DNA of 64,000 nt from positions 44,235 to 108,234 of the forward strand of contig NW_026015097.1 in assembly GCF_020379485.1 (NCBI RefSeq), given 5' to 3'. The notes under the pieces are model-generated. The model had not been told where the DNA came from. It was given only the letters and a program-made list of their open reading frames with translations, and did not search any database. Within the stretch, counting starts at the first letter, position 1. The number at the start of each line of letters is the position of its first letter. The position numbers and the translations under genes were made by a program. This document shows, piece by piece, positions 30,026 through 41,938 of this stretch. Source of the DNA: Brassica napus. Lineage: Eukaryota; Streptophyta; Magnoliopsida; Brassicales; Brassicaceae.

Positions 30026-32928
30026 TGTCACGCCCCCAATCCTGGAAAGGATTGTCGGGACAGCCATGGTTCGAGGAAACGTACCAGCCAGTCTTAGGAC
30101 ATCAAGGCAAGCGTTCCATGGTCAAGAAAGAAGGTTAAGGACATAAGGAAACTTAGACTTAACTTTATAAGAGCTAAGAGACAGCTAGGACGAGTAAGAT
30201 GGTAACTGGAGGAAGTAGACGAGTAGCTCGGCCAGCTCAACGAAGCTAGGTTTAGTTCACTCCAGCTCAGCCACTACTAAGTCAGCTCCACTAGCTGGAC
30301 TACTAGCTCACTCAGCTGAGGCAGCTGGGAGTCAGCTCATCTCAGCTAGACGGACTGTTCGGGTTTTAGGCCGATGGTCCGGGTCCGGGTCAGTGGCGGG
30401 CTGTGAGGTCCGGCCATGAGGCCATGGGCTGTTGGGTCTTGGACAAGGCCGTGGGCTAAGTCCAGGAGGCCTGGGGCGTGGGTTGGGCTTGTGACCGACC
30501 CCAAACCCAATCAGAAAGGGGAAGGGATGCAAGTGGCCGAAAGGGGACAACTCTTGGCCGATGGTGCCCATTCGCTAGCAAGTCGTGCCTGTTCGCGGGG
30601 CAAGACTAACCCCCTCGTTTTATATAAATATGGGGGCTCTCCTGTTGATTTCATTATCCAATTCCAGAGTAAAATGCTCATAGAGAAACGTAGAGAGAGA
30701 GAGAGAGTCCCGGCCAAGAGATCGGCCAGAAAAGGGCCGGTCGTGGTGGTTTAGTATCTCCGGCAAGGAGAACGGTTTAGGAGAGAGGAGGCCGTGTGGT
30801 TATGAATACCCAAGGCATATAGAAAGGTCTGGAGAAGGACTCCAACAGGGCAGTGGGGTAACCACCGACTCATTGGCTAAGACCATCGGACAGTCCGAAC
30901 CGGTCTAGCCATGGGCGTTTGGATTGTGTCCCATTCTTCTTATTCTTTTCATCTAGTTCTTCTTCTACTCCTTCTGTACATTGGCGTGGACTTGTTGATG
31001 TGTTGGGATTGGTTATAACTGTGGTTCTGATTGAGTAATGCGGTCGCGGTCCATAACCGTCGAGTTAGGCGCGCGCATGGTCTAAACCGGCCTCAGGTGA
31101 TCCGATTGGATAGGGGCGGTTCTGTTCTGTTCTGAACGGTTGCAACCCTTCCCTGAACAGTCACAATGGTTCATGACTTGTGTAGGTTAAGGCGTGGTCC
31201 TTTGGCCATAGGGCGGACACACGCACGGACCAGACAGTCCATACGGACGGTTAGGTCGAACGGTTGGAGCTTCTGAACGGGTGCGAGATGCCAAGGGTCA
31301 TGAGTTGTCAAGAGGCACGAGTGTCCAAAGGGTACTAGTTCCCAAAGGGTGTGAGTTCCAAACGGTGCCATTGGTTCAAGGCTTAGGCCGAACCAAGTGG
31401 ACAGTCCGCGGCTGCATAGTCGAACGGACGGACGGTTAGTTTAACCGGAGTGTTGTGTCGCAAGGTCTGATTGGTTGCAAGGCAATCCGGTTTGGTCTTG
31501 GGCCTTACTCTGTGGTATGGATCCAGGCTTTGGGTCGGATCAGGTAAGAAGGTCCGTGAGCCTTTGGGCCGGACTTATAACTGGTCGATCGCACCTAGAT
31601 CTTAACCAGACGGTTAGACGGGACTATGGATGATCCGGCTATGGTTGGATGGTTCTTGCCGCAAAGGCTAAATGGGATATCTTACAATCAACTTTGGGTT
31701 GGTGAGTAGGATAGGCGCCATATGTCTTATGTAGGGAGTAGACCTACATGATGGCAATGGAAGGCCGGTTATATCCGTACATGCTAAGTGGATGATGGCT
31801 TATCAAGTCTAGTGGTCGGATCATGTTTCATGACGATGGTTCGATGGCCGAACACTAGTATGGATAGTCACGTTGCTGGAGTAAGAGTATTGATGTGATG
31901 CTTCTAGATATCAACCTTGGTGTTGATAGCTTCGAGATTGGCTAAGAGTCATGACGAAGTGTGTGGCTAGTATTATGTGTCGTAGACCATAGATACTGAG
32001 CCTAAGTGTGATTGTTCAAGGAAGGCCATGTAAGATCTGATTTTGGTTGAGTATGGACGACCTGACCTCTGGATGATGGTCTAAGGTGTCAGTACTAACC
32101 TGATTAATGAATGCATCGGTTGGTATGAACAAGTCATATCTGTTGTCTGGGTTAAGTCCCAAGGCCGGTCAGACAAGATGATGACTCATCAGTTCCAAGC
32201 CATGTGAGGATGGTTGGTTGATTGACTTAGGATCTCATGAGCTTTGTCAGTCCAGAAGATGGACTTGGTACTATTGCCTATAAGGCAAAAGGATTTCGGA
32301 TTGTGCTTGAGCCGAGATAGGCCAAATACATATCCTTATCCTTTCGAAGACTTCTCAGAGGTTACTTATGTCTGTGGGGATGGTTGGTTGAATGACTAAG
32401 TACCTAGGGGAGCTGTTTGATGCAGGAGTCAAGATAAGGACCTTAAGTAAGATCATTGGGTGATCATGGTCCAGCTGTTAAGCAAGAGCGATTCGAGTCA
32501 ATGGAGGACCGATGAGCTAATAAGCTCCATAGATGTGGCAAAGGTATGATCTAGCATTTACTTATGTAGATCTAGATAGAATGGTTTAGGGGAATGGAAC
32601 CTCAGAATCGTATGGCTTGGTATGGGTTTAGGATTGACCTTTAAGCTAATTGGTAGTTGAGTAAACTGACCAAGGCTAAGGTGCTTCGACCAGACAAGTG
32701 TTAGATTGGTTTTAGACCAATGGTTAATTAGAGAATAATCCGCTGCGTATCTGTTGAAAGGATCTAGGCTATTAATGACTAGGGAAGTCTATAGCTAAGA
32801 TCTAAGTTAGCCCTCGCCTTTAGGCGATATTATAAATAAAGGGCAAAAATTAAGAGGTTCGGCCAGGAAGTGGACCGAGCGACGTGAGGCATCGACCGCG
32901 GCCTAGGCGGCCGGGATTGGGTCTTACA
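30026..32928 (+). mobile_element. Element B 3' LTR
   Basis: It runs from TGTCACGCC to TCTTACA, 2,903 bp. It keeps the GTCTGGGTTAAGTCCC tract (near 32147) which is the empty form of the Tat target site. The TATA box TATATAAATA is at 30621-30630. Confidence 0.9.
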
Positions 32929-33919
32929 ATGGCAGAGCCAAAGGTGACCATGTCCGAGAGAGGACCATGGTCGTAGTACAACCAAGTCGGAGTTTGACCT
33001 ACGGTTGAGAATGATCAAGTCCAATAATGGATGAGGATCAGGCCACGACCTATTAGGAGATGGACCTATGGTCAGGGTGAAACGGTCGAGTCCCTGAGTG
33101 GACCAGGACCGGAATACGATCACGTCCATAAATGGACCCGGATTGAATTATGACAGAGTTCAGTAAAGGACAGAAGTCAAGTTTGAGGGGTTTTTAGTCT
33201 GGAGGGACTAAAATCGCAATGTGGCCAAGCCTGAAAAAGTTGTGGCTGGTTAAGGGGATGATCCAGTACGTTGTGGCTGAGGTCATGAACCTTATTGTCC
33301 ATGAAGGACAAAAGAACCATAACAATCTGTTAGGACTCGTTGTAGGACGAGCAGCCTAAAGATTGGAACAAGTTCGTGAGGACTTGACTCGTACATCGAG
33401 TGGTGTGGGGATTGGCCAAATCTACTAAGGCTCGAGTATGCAGCATGTTCCTAGGGACTGGTTATGATCTTGTCATGGACTACGATCAGCGCAAGAATAA
33501 AGTCTAAAGAAGACGATATTCAAAAGAAAGACACAGACTTGTTGGATACAAGGACCGCAACCTGGAGAGTTCGGTCAGTGACACAAAGAATGTCTTTGGA
33601 TGGATTTACAAGTATCACTTGAATGGATGCTTGATGGACTCTTGACTGTGGTCGAATTAGACAAGTAAGGGTGCCATCAGCAAAACCAGAAAGGACCACT
33701 TGATAGGATTTTTGTGGTTAAATACTTATTAAGTGGGGGAGACCTGTACAACGATGGTCAAAGGAACTTGATCATCGAAGTGGTCAATTGGTGGATCTGA
33801 ATCAAGCTTGTTCTATTCCCTGATCAAGAGTAGAATTAGTCGGTTGGAATATTTTGTCTTGGGACAAGATATAATCACCACCGGATTCGAGGACGAATCC
33901 ATTTCAAGTGGGGGAGACT
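32929..33919 (+). mobile_element. Element A internal 3' part
   Basis: It starts with the second ATGGC and continues the sequence interrupted at 24615. It is similar to 29416-30025 of B, but keeps a stretch of about 380 bases (33410-33790) that B has lost. It ends with CAAGTGGGGGAGACT before the LTR. It has no ORF with a domain. Confidence 0.82.
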
Positions 33920-36859
33920 TGTAACATCCGCGATCCTGGATAAGGACCGTCGGGACGGCCATGGTTCGAGGAAACGAACCAACCGGTCTTAGGACCTTAA
34001 GGCAAGCGTTCCATGGCCAAGATAGAAGGTTAAGGACGTCAGGATGCTGAAACTTAACCTTATAAGAGAAAGAAGTCAGCTAGAACAAGCTGTACATAAG
34101 CTGGGCGATGCTTACGGGAAGCTCGATCAGCTAGACATAGCTCGGTCAAGCTCAGCCTAGCTCGTTCCAAGTTAAGTCAGCTCAACCAGCTGGACTACTA
34201 GCTCACTCAGCTGAGGCAGCTGGGAGTCAGCTCATCTCAGCTCGACGGACTGTTTGGGTTTCGGGCCGATGGTCCGGGTCTGGGTCAGTGGCGGGCCATG
34301 AGGTCCGGCCATGTGGTCCATGAGTCGTTGGGCTCTTGTGGACAGGCCGTGGGCTTGGGTATCAAGTCTGCACTTGGGTTGTACGTGCCTATAAGGTCTG
34401 GAACCTTCCATTTCCGAACAGGTACGATCTGGACCGTTGATTGTAATCGATGCCCAAGATCTGTCCCAAAAGGATGCTTCGAAGGGATGTGTCCCTTCAC
34501 ACATGACCTTTGGTTGCCTATATATAGGATGCACGACCAGAGATCAAGGCATTCAGTATTATTCAGTCTCATTCTGTCTCAGACAAAGGACACACGTCCT
34601 AAACAAAAGGAATCCCCCAATGAGAACCGAGGATCCAAGCCGGAAAAGGCTCGGTTGTGGTGGTTTAGTATCTCCGGCAAGGAGGACGGTTTAGGAGAGA
34701 GGAGGCCGTGTGGTTATGGATACCCAAGGCATAGAGAAAGGTCTGGATAAGGACTCCAACCCCGTGGTTCAGTCAGATAGGGTCAGTGGGGTAACCACCG
34801 ACTCATCGGCTAAGACAATCGGACAGTCTGAACCGGTCTAGCCATGGGCGTTTGGATTGTGTCCTATTCTTCTTATTCTTTTCATCTATTTCTTCTTCTA
34901 CTCCTCCTGTACATTGGCGTGGCCTTCTTGATGTGTTGGGATTGGTTATTACCGTGGTTCTGGTTGAGTAATGCGGTCGCGGTCCATAACCGACGAGTTA
35001 GGCGCGCGCATGATCTGACTGGCCTCAGGTGATCCGATTGGATAGGGGCGGTTCTGTTCTGTTCTGAACGGCTGCAACCCTACCCTGAACAGTCACAATG
35101 GTTCATGACTTGTGTAGGTTAAGGCGTGGTCCTTTGGCCATAGGCCGGACACACACACGGACCAGACAGTCCCTACGGACGGTTAGGTCGAATGGTTGGA
35201 ACATCTGAATGGGTGCGAGTTGCCAAGGGTCATGAGTTGCCAAGAGGCACGTGTGTCCAAAGGGTACTAGTTCCCAAAAGGTGTGAGTTCCAAACGGTAC
35301 CACTGGTTCAAGGCTTAGGCCGAACCAAGTGGACAGTCCGCGGCTGCATAGTCGAACGGACAGACGGTTAGTTTAACCGGAGTGTTGTGTCGCAAGGTCT
35401 GATTGGTTGCCAGGAAATCCGTTTTGGTCTTGGGCCTTACTCTGTGGTATGTATCCAGGCTTTGGGTCGGATCAGGTAAGAAGGTCCGTGAGCCTTTGGG
35501 CCGGACTTATAACTGGCCGATCGCACCTAGATCTTAACCAAACGGTTAGACGAGACTATGGACGATCCAGCTATGGTTGGATGGTTCTAGCCGCAAAGGC
35601 TAAGTGGGATATCTTACAATCAACTTTGGGTTGGTGAGTAGGATAGGCGCCATATGCCTTATGTAGGGCGTAGACCCACATGATGGCAATGGAAGGCCGG
35701 TTATATCAGTACATGCTAAGTGGACGATGGCTCATCAAGTCTAGTGGTCGGATCATGTTTCATGACGATGGTTTGATGGCCGAACACTAGTATGGATATT
35801 CACGTTGCTGGAGTAAGAGTATTGATTTGATGCTTCTAGATATCAACCTTGGTGTTGATAGCTTCGAGATTGGCTAAGTGTCATGACGAAGTGTGTGGCT
35901 AGTACTATGTGTCATAGACCATAGATACTGAGCCTAAGTGTGATAGTTCAAGGAAGGCTGTGTAAGATCTGATCATAGTTGAGTACGGACGACCTGACCT
36001 CTGAATGATGGTTCAAGGTGTCGGTACTAACCTGATTAATGAATGCATCGGTTGGTATGACCAAGTCATATATGTTGTCTGGGTTAAGTCCCAAGGCCGG
36101 TCAGGCCAGATGTTGACTCATCAGTTCCAAGTCATGTGAGGATGGTTGGTTGATTGACTTAGGATCTCATGAGATTTATCAGTCCAGAAGATGGACTTGG
36201 TACTATTGCCTATAAGGCAAAAGGATTTCGGATTGTGCTTGAGCCAAGATAGGCCAAATACATATCCTTATCTTTTCGAAGACTTCTCAAAGGTTACTTA
36301 TGTCTGTGGGGATGGTTGGTTGAATGACTAAGTACCTAGGGGAGTTGTTTGATGCAAGAGTCAAGATAAGGACATTAAGTAAGATCATTGAGTGATCGTG
36401 GTCCAGCTGTTAAGCAAGAGCAATTCAAGTCAATGGAGGACCGATGAGCTAATAAGCTCCATAGATGTGGCAAAGGTATGATCTAGCATTTACTTATGTA
36501 GATCTAGATAGAATGGTTTAGGAGAATGGAACCTCAGAATCGTATGGCTTGGTTTGGGTTTAGGATTGACCTTTAAGCTAATTGGTAGTTGAGTAAACTG
36601 GCCAAGGCTAAGGTGATTCGACCAGACAAGTGTTAGATTGGTTTTAGACCAATGGTTAATTAGAGAATAATCCGCTGCGTATCTGTTGAAAGGATCTATG
36701 CTATTAATGACTAGGGAAGTCTTTAGCTAAGGTTTAAGTTAGCCCTCACCTTTAGGCGATATTATAAATAAAGGGCAAAAATTAAGAGGTTCGGCCAGGA
36801 AGTAGACCGAGCGACGTAAGGCTTCGACCACGGCCTAGTCGCCGGATCGGGGTGTTACA
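33920..36859 (+). mobile_element. Element A 3' LTR (diverged, mosaic)
   Basis: It starts TGTAACATCCGCGATCC and ends GGGGTGTTACA, 2,940 bp. The outer thirds resemble the B LTRs. The central promoter part (about 34340-34640) does not: its TATA is CCTATATATAGG near 34518-34528, with no TATAAATA and no GA run. It carries an uninterrupted Tat target site near 36078. It is followed directly by minisatellite at 36860. Confidence 0.85.
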
Positions 36860-39146
36860 GTGTGTGTCCGTGTGTGTCCGTCAGCACGCACAAGACGTCT
36901 GTGGCTGTCCATCAGTACACATATCAGCACGTTAGTCCTTGGACTCAGCACGCTGACCCTTCCCGTGGACTGTTTGGGTGATTTTGGCCCAGCTGGGCTG
37001 TCTGTTAAGTACACACAGGACGTCTGTGGGTGACCGTCAGCACACACAGGATGTCCGTGTGTGTCCGTCAGCACACACAGGACGTCCGTGGCTGTCCGTG
37101 GGTGTTCGTCAGCACACACAGGACGTCCGTGGGTGTCCGTCAGCACACACAAGACTTCTGTGGCTGTCCGTGTGTGTCCGTCAGCACACACAGGACGTCT
37201 GTGGCTGTCCATCAGTACACATATCTGCATGTTGGTCCTTGGAATCAGCACGCTTACCCTTCCTGTGGACTGTTCGGGTGATTTTGGCCCACGTGGGCTG
37301 TCTGTCCAGTACACACAGGACGTCCGTGGGTGTCCGCCAGCACACACAGGACGTCCGTGGCTGTCTGTTTGTGTCCGTGTGTGTCCGTCTGTGTCCGTCA
37401 GCAGACAAAGGACGTCCGTGGCTGTCCATCAGTACACATATCAGCATGTTGGTCCTTGGACTCAAGAAGCTGGCCCTTCCCTTGGACTGTTTGGGTGATT
37501 TTGGCCCACGTGGGCTGTCTGTTCAGTACACACAGGACGTCCGTGGGTGTCTGTCAGCACACACAAGACATCCATGGCTGTACGTATGTGTCCGTCAGCA
37601 TACACAGGACGTCCATGGCTGTCCGTGTGTGTCCGTCAGCACACACAGGACGTCCATGGCTGTCCGTCAGTACACATATCAGCACAGTGGTCCTTGGACT
37701 CAGCACGCTGGCCCTTCCCGTGGACTGTTTGGGTGATTTTGGCCCACGTGGGCAGTCTGTTCAGTAAACACAGGACGTCCGTGGCTGTCCGTGGCTGTCT
37801 GTTTGTGTCCGTGTGTGTCCGTCAGCATACACAGGACGTCTGTGTCTGTCCATCAGTGCACATATCAGCACGCTGGTCCTTGGACTCAGCACGCTGGCCC
37901 TTCCGGTGGACTGTTTGGGTGATTTTGGCCCACGTTGGCTGTCTGTTCAGTACACACAGGACGTCCGTGGGTGTCCGTCAGCACACACATGACGTCCGTG
38001 GGTGTCCGTCAGCACACACAAGACGTCCTTGGCTGTCCTTGTGCATCCGTGTGTGACCGTCAGCACACACAGGACGTCTGTGGCTGTCCATCAGTACACA
38101 TATCAACTCGTTAGTCCTTGGACTCAGCACGCTGACCCTTCCCGTGGACTATTTGGGTGATTTTGGCCCACGTGGGCTGTCTGTTAAGTACACACAGGAC
38201 GTCTGTGGGTGTCTGTCAGCACACACCGAATGTCCGTGTGTGTCCGTCAGCACACACAGGACGTTCGTGGCTGTCTGTGGGTGTCCGTCAGCACACACAA
38301 GACGTCCGTGGGTGTCCGTCAGCACACACAAGACTTCTGTGGCTGTCCGTGTGTGTCCGTCAGCACACACAGGACTTCTGTGGCTGTCCATCAGTACACA
38401 TATCTGCATGTTGGTCCTTGGACTCAGCATGCTGACCCTTCCTGTGGACTGTTCAGGTGATTTTGGCCCACGTGGGCTGTCTGTTCAGTACACACAGGAC
38501 GTCTGTGGGTGTCCTCCAGCACACACAGGACGTCTGTGGCTGTCTGTTTGTGTCCGTGTGTGTCCGTGTGTGTCTGTCAGCACACACAGGACGTCCATGC
38601 GTGTCCATCAGTACACATATCAGCACGTTGGTCCTTCGACTCAACACGCTGGTCCTTCCCGTGGATTGGTTGGGTGATTTTGGCCCACGTCGGCTGTCTG
38701 TTCAGTACACACAGGACGTCCGTGGGTGTCCGCCAGCACACAGGACGTCCGTGGCTGTCTGTGGCTGTCCGTCTGCACACATAGGACATCTGTGGCTATC
38801 TGTCGCTGTCCGTGTGTGTCTGTCAGCACACACAGGACGTCCGTGGTTGTCCATCAGTACACATATCAGCACGCTGGTCCTTGGACTCAGCACGTTGGCC
38901 CTTCCTGTGGATTGTTCGGGTGATTTTGGCCCACGTAGGCTGTCTGTTCAGTACACACAGAACGTCTGTGGGTGTCCATCAGCACACACAGGACGTCTGT
39001 GTGTGTCCTTCAGCACACACAGGACGTCCATGGCTGTTCGTGTGTGTCAGTCTGCACACACAGGACGTCTGTGGCTATCCATCAGTACACATATCATCAT
39101 GTTGGTCCTTGGACTCATCACGCTGACCCTTCCCGTCGACTGTTCG
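36860..39146 (+). repeat. Minisatellite array with 1,179 bp higher-order period
   Basis: The marker GATTTTGGCC (or a close form) falls at about 36980, 37280, 37497, 37735, 37921, 38159, 38459, 38676 and 38922. Spacings are 300, 217, 238, 186, 238 and then 300, 217, 246. A five-monomer block of 1,179 bases is therefore repeated. Shared variants support this: CTGTTAAGTACAC and CGTTAGTCCTTGG occur only at the matching positions of both blocks. The base unit is the 31-base CAGCACACACAGGACG repeat. The array ends at 39146 with GACTGTTCG against element E. Confidence 0.9.
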
Positions 39147-41938
39147 TGTAAGACCCGTTCCTGGTCTCTTGACCCAACTGGATACGAATGCTTACTTATT
39201 AATTTCTTTGCTTGTTTGATCCATTTTAAGTCTTTTATTTGCTAAGTGATATTCGAATATGAGGTTCATAAACAAAGGAACAGATTGCACAGCGGAATAA
39301 CAATGTATAAACTTTGTATTACTTAGAAACATGAGATTCAATATACAACTTCTTAACAGTCTCATAGACAATCACTAGTTCATCCCTAGTATCATCTAAC
39401 CACACGTTACACAGCCTCTCACTGACCGAGCCTTCACGGCTCCTTGGCTTGACCAGAACCATCCTTAGTTCCTGAAACCACAACCAGATAAGCATTAATC
39501 ATAACCGAGAATAGAACGGATTGATTCTACAATGCTTGGCTTGGTTCCTAGAACTTAGATAAACCTCAGTCAACATAATCATAAAACGTATGAACCTACC
39601 TACCGTATCCTAAGTCATTCAACCAACCACCCCTTGACTTAGAATCAGATAGATAGTCCAAAATAGATAACAGAACACACGACGAGATCCGGATCGTCCC
39701 CAAAGACCAATCCGTCTAACTGGATAGAATCTAGGTGCGACCGGCCAATGGAGTCCGGCTCGATGGCCCAACGGACTCCCTTACCTGATCCGGCCTTAGG
39801 CCTGGATCCAATCGGCCGAGTAAGCCTCAAGCCTAATCCGGAAGGCTTAGCAACCGGTCAGACCTTGCGACTCTACCTTGGCTTAGACAAACCGTGACCT
39901 TGTCTTGACTAGACAAGCCATAGGCTGATCCATAAGGATCGGTCCTCACCTGTCCCGAAAGACACCGTTTGGAACATGTACCCTTTGGCCATTCGTGCCT
40001 CTTGGACACTCGTGACTCTTGACAACTCGTGCCCTTTGGGACATTCCCAACCGTTCGTCCTAACCGCCCAGTCTTGGTGCGATCGGATCATCCCACTAAC
40101 CGACCCGTGTCTAGGCTAGCGGTTTGATTATGTTCGGCCAAAGCCTAGGGACGTGTCCCTTGGACTCAACCAACACAACCTTTCGTGTTTAACCAGAGAG
40201 AAGAGAAGAGAAACGAATTGAAACAGATAAGGAGAGCCGGATGGGACTTAGGAACCGAGCAGAGCCGCGGTGCGGTCGCATGGACCGTCCGTTCGGTCTG
40301 ATGGAGCCACGGCCCATCACATACCTTGTGAACCACGTCTGGGTTCTCCATGCTCTTCTCCTTGTCTTGATCTCCCATTCTTGACCGGAGTTAGTTCTCA
40401 AACGATCAGAGTCGCCGGAACACAACACCACCACAATCGGCCTTTCTCTTGGCCGGAACTCTCTCTTTCTCTCTTTCTTTCTCTCTACGGTTTCTCTGAG
40501 TATTTTACTCTGGAATTGGATAATGAAATCGACCAGAGAGCCCCCATATTTATAGAAAACGAGGGGGTAAGTCTTGCCCCACGAACAGGCATGACTTGCT
40601 AGCGAATGGGCACCATCGGCCAAGGGTTGTCCCCTTTCGGCCACTTGCATCCCTTCGCCCTTTCTGATTGGGTTTGGGGTCGGCCACAAGCCCAACCCAC
40701 GCCCCAAGCCTCCTGGACTTAGCCCATGGCCTTGTCCTAAGACCCAACAGCCCATGGCCTCATGGCCGGACCTCACAGCCCGCCACTGACCCGGACCCGG
40801 ACAATCGGCCTAAAGCCCGGACAGTCCGTGTAGCTGAGATGAGCTGACTCTCAGCTGCCTCAGCTGAGTGAGCTAGTAGTCCAGCTAGTGGAGCTGACTT
40901 AGTAGGGACTGAGCTGGAGTGAACTGAACCTAGCTTCCTTGAGCTGGCCGAGCTACTCGTCCACTTCGTCCAGCTACCGTCTTCCTCGTCCTAGCTGTCT
41001 CTTAGCTTGTATAAGGTTAAGTTAAGTTTCCTTATGTCCTTAACCTTAGTTCTCGACCATTGAATGCTTGCCTTGATGTCCTAGGACTGGCTTGCACGTT
41101 TCCTCGAACCATGGCCGTCCCAACCATCCTACTCAGGATTGGGGGCGTGACAAGTCTCCCCCCCTTGGGATGGATTCGTCCTCGAATCCGAATCGAATGC
41201 TTCCTCGGAAACAAACTGATCCAACCACTCTGGGTACTCTGCTTTCATTCTAGCTTCGGTTTCCCAAGTGATTATATCTTGACCATTACAGTCCCAGACG
41301 ACCTTGACCATCTGGACCGTCTTCTTCCTTGTTGCTTTTTCCATCCTATTTATGATTCGAACTGGTCTTGTTTCCAAGCTTAGGTTCTTACCAAGATCGT
41401 CTGGAATGGCAGGAAGAGCGATGTCTTGGTCCGTCAAACATTTCCGAAGTTGGGAGACGTGGAACACATTATGGAATGCGTCCATCTTGGCCGGCAAGTC
41501 CAACTTATAGGCCACCATCCCAACTCTTTCAATGACCTTGAACGGCCCCAAGTATCTTGGATCTAACTTCCGTCTTCCGGAGATCCGGACTCGTCCTTTG
41601 AAGGTAATCATTTTGAGATACACCAAGTCACCTACTTTGAACTCGAGATCTTTCCTTCTTCGATCTGCATAGTTCTTTTGGCGGTCTTGTGCCTGTCTCA
41701 TCTTGTCCCTCAAGAACTTGATCTTTTCGGTTGTCTCTTCAACAATCTCCAGACCAATCATGCTGCGTTCCCCAACTTGGGTCCAGCATAAGGGTGTCCT
41801 GCATGGACGCCCATACAGAGCTTCGTATGGCGACATGCCAATACTACTATGGAAGCTATTGTTGTAAGCAAATTCTACCAGAGGTAGATGTTTCTCCCAG
41901 GAATCACCCCAGTCTAGAACACATGCTCGCAACATGGA
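39147..41938 (-). mobile_element. Element E: truncated Tekay chromovirus
   Basis: On the minus strand it holds an integrase C-terminal part followed by polypurine tract and 3' LTR. The LTR is 39147-41152 (TGTAAGACCCG to GGCGTGACA when read on plus). Left of it stands GACTGTTCG of the minisatellite. The 5' side is lost at about 41938, so no TSD partner is visible. The LTR is only 2.0 kb; its half next to the array (39147-39600) does not resemble the B and C LTRs, while the TATA half does. Confidence 0.85.
41129..41935 (-). pseudogene. Integrase C-terminal fragment with chromodomain (Tekay)
   Basis: The open frame has 268 codons read right to left, and is the end of pol. It begins inside the integrase catalytic core tail (LVEFAYNNSFHSSIGMSPYE). 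The GPF/Y-type module follows (YLGPFKVIERVGMVAYKLDL near residues 128-147, then FHVSQLRKC). A chromodomain-like end comes last (RPVRIINRM... VVWDCNG... TWETEARMKAEYPEWL near 188-238). Chromodomain integrases are known to direct chromoviruses to modified histones. The DDE aspartates, RT and RNase H are missing. The frame runs through the polypurine tract into the LTR before its stop. Confidence 0.87.

Larger units (their letters stand above)
24621..32928 (+). mobile_element. Element B: Tekay-type deletion derivative, nested in element A
   Basis: It has two LTRs of about 2.8-2.9 kb, an initiator-Met tRNA primer site, a gag remnant with three zinc knuckles, a broken protease, a 3' untranslated stretch, a polypurine tract and a perfect 5 bp TSD. 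The internal region is only about 2.6 kb; RT, RNase H and integrase are missing. It inserted into a sister element of the same family at an equivalent site. Long LTRs, the PBS, the DCHRGRVQLE-type protease tail and the chromodomain integrase of related element E place the family in the Tekay (Del) clade of chromoviruses. Confidence 0.9.

Noticed and set aside
36835..39245. ORFs up to 262 codons in the 1,179-bp-period array
   Set aside because: Same reason: repeat translation with no start context and no conserved end between higher-order units.
40189..40776. 195-codon minus-strand ORF in LTR E and similar frames in other LTRs
   Set aside because: It lies across the promoter region of an LTR, is not kept in other LTR copies and has no domain.
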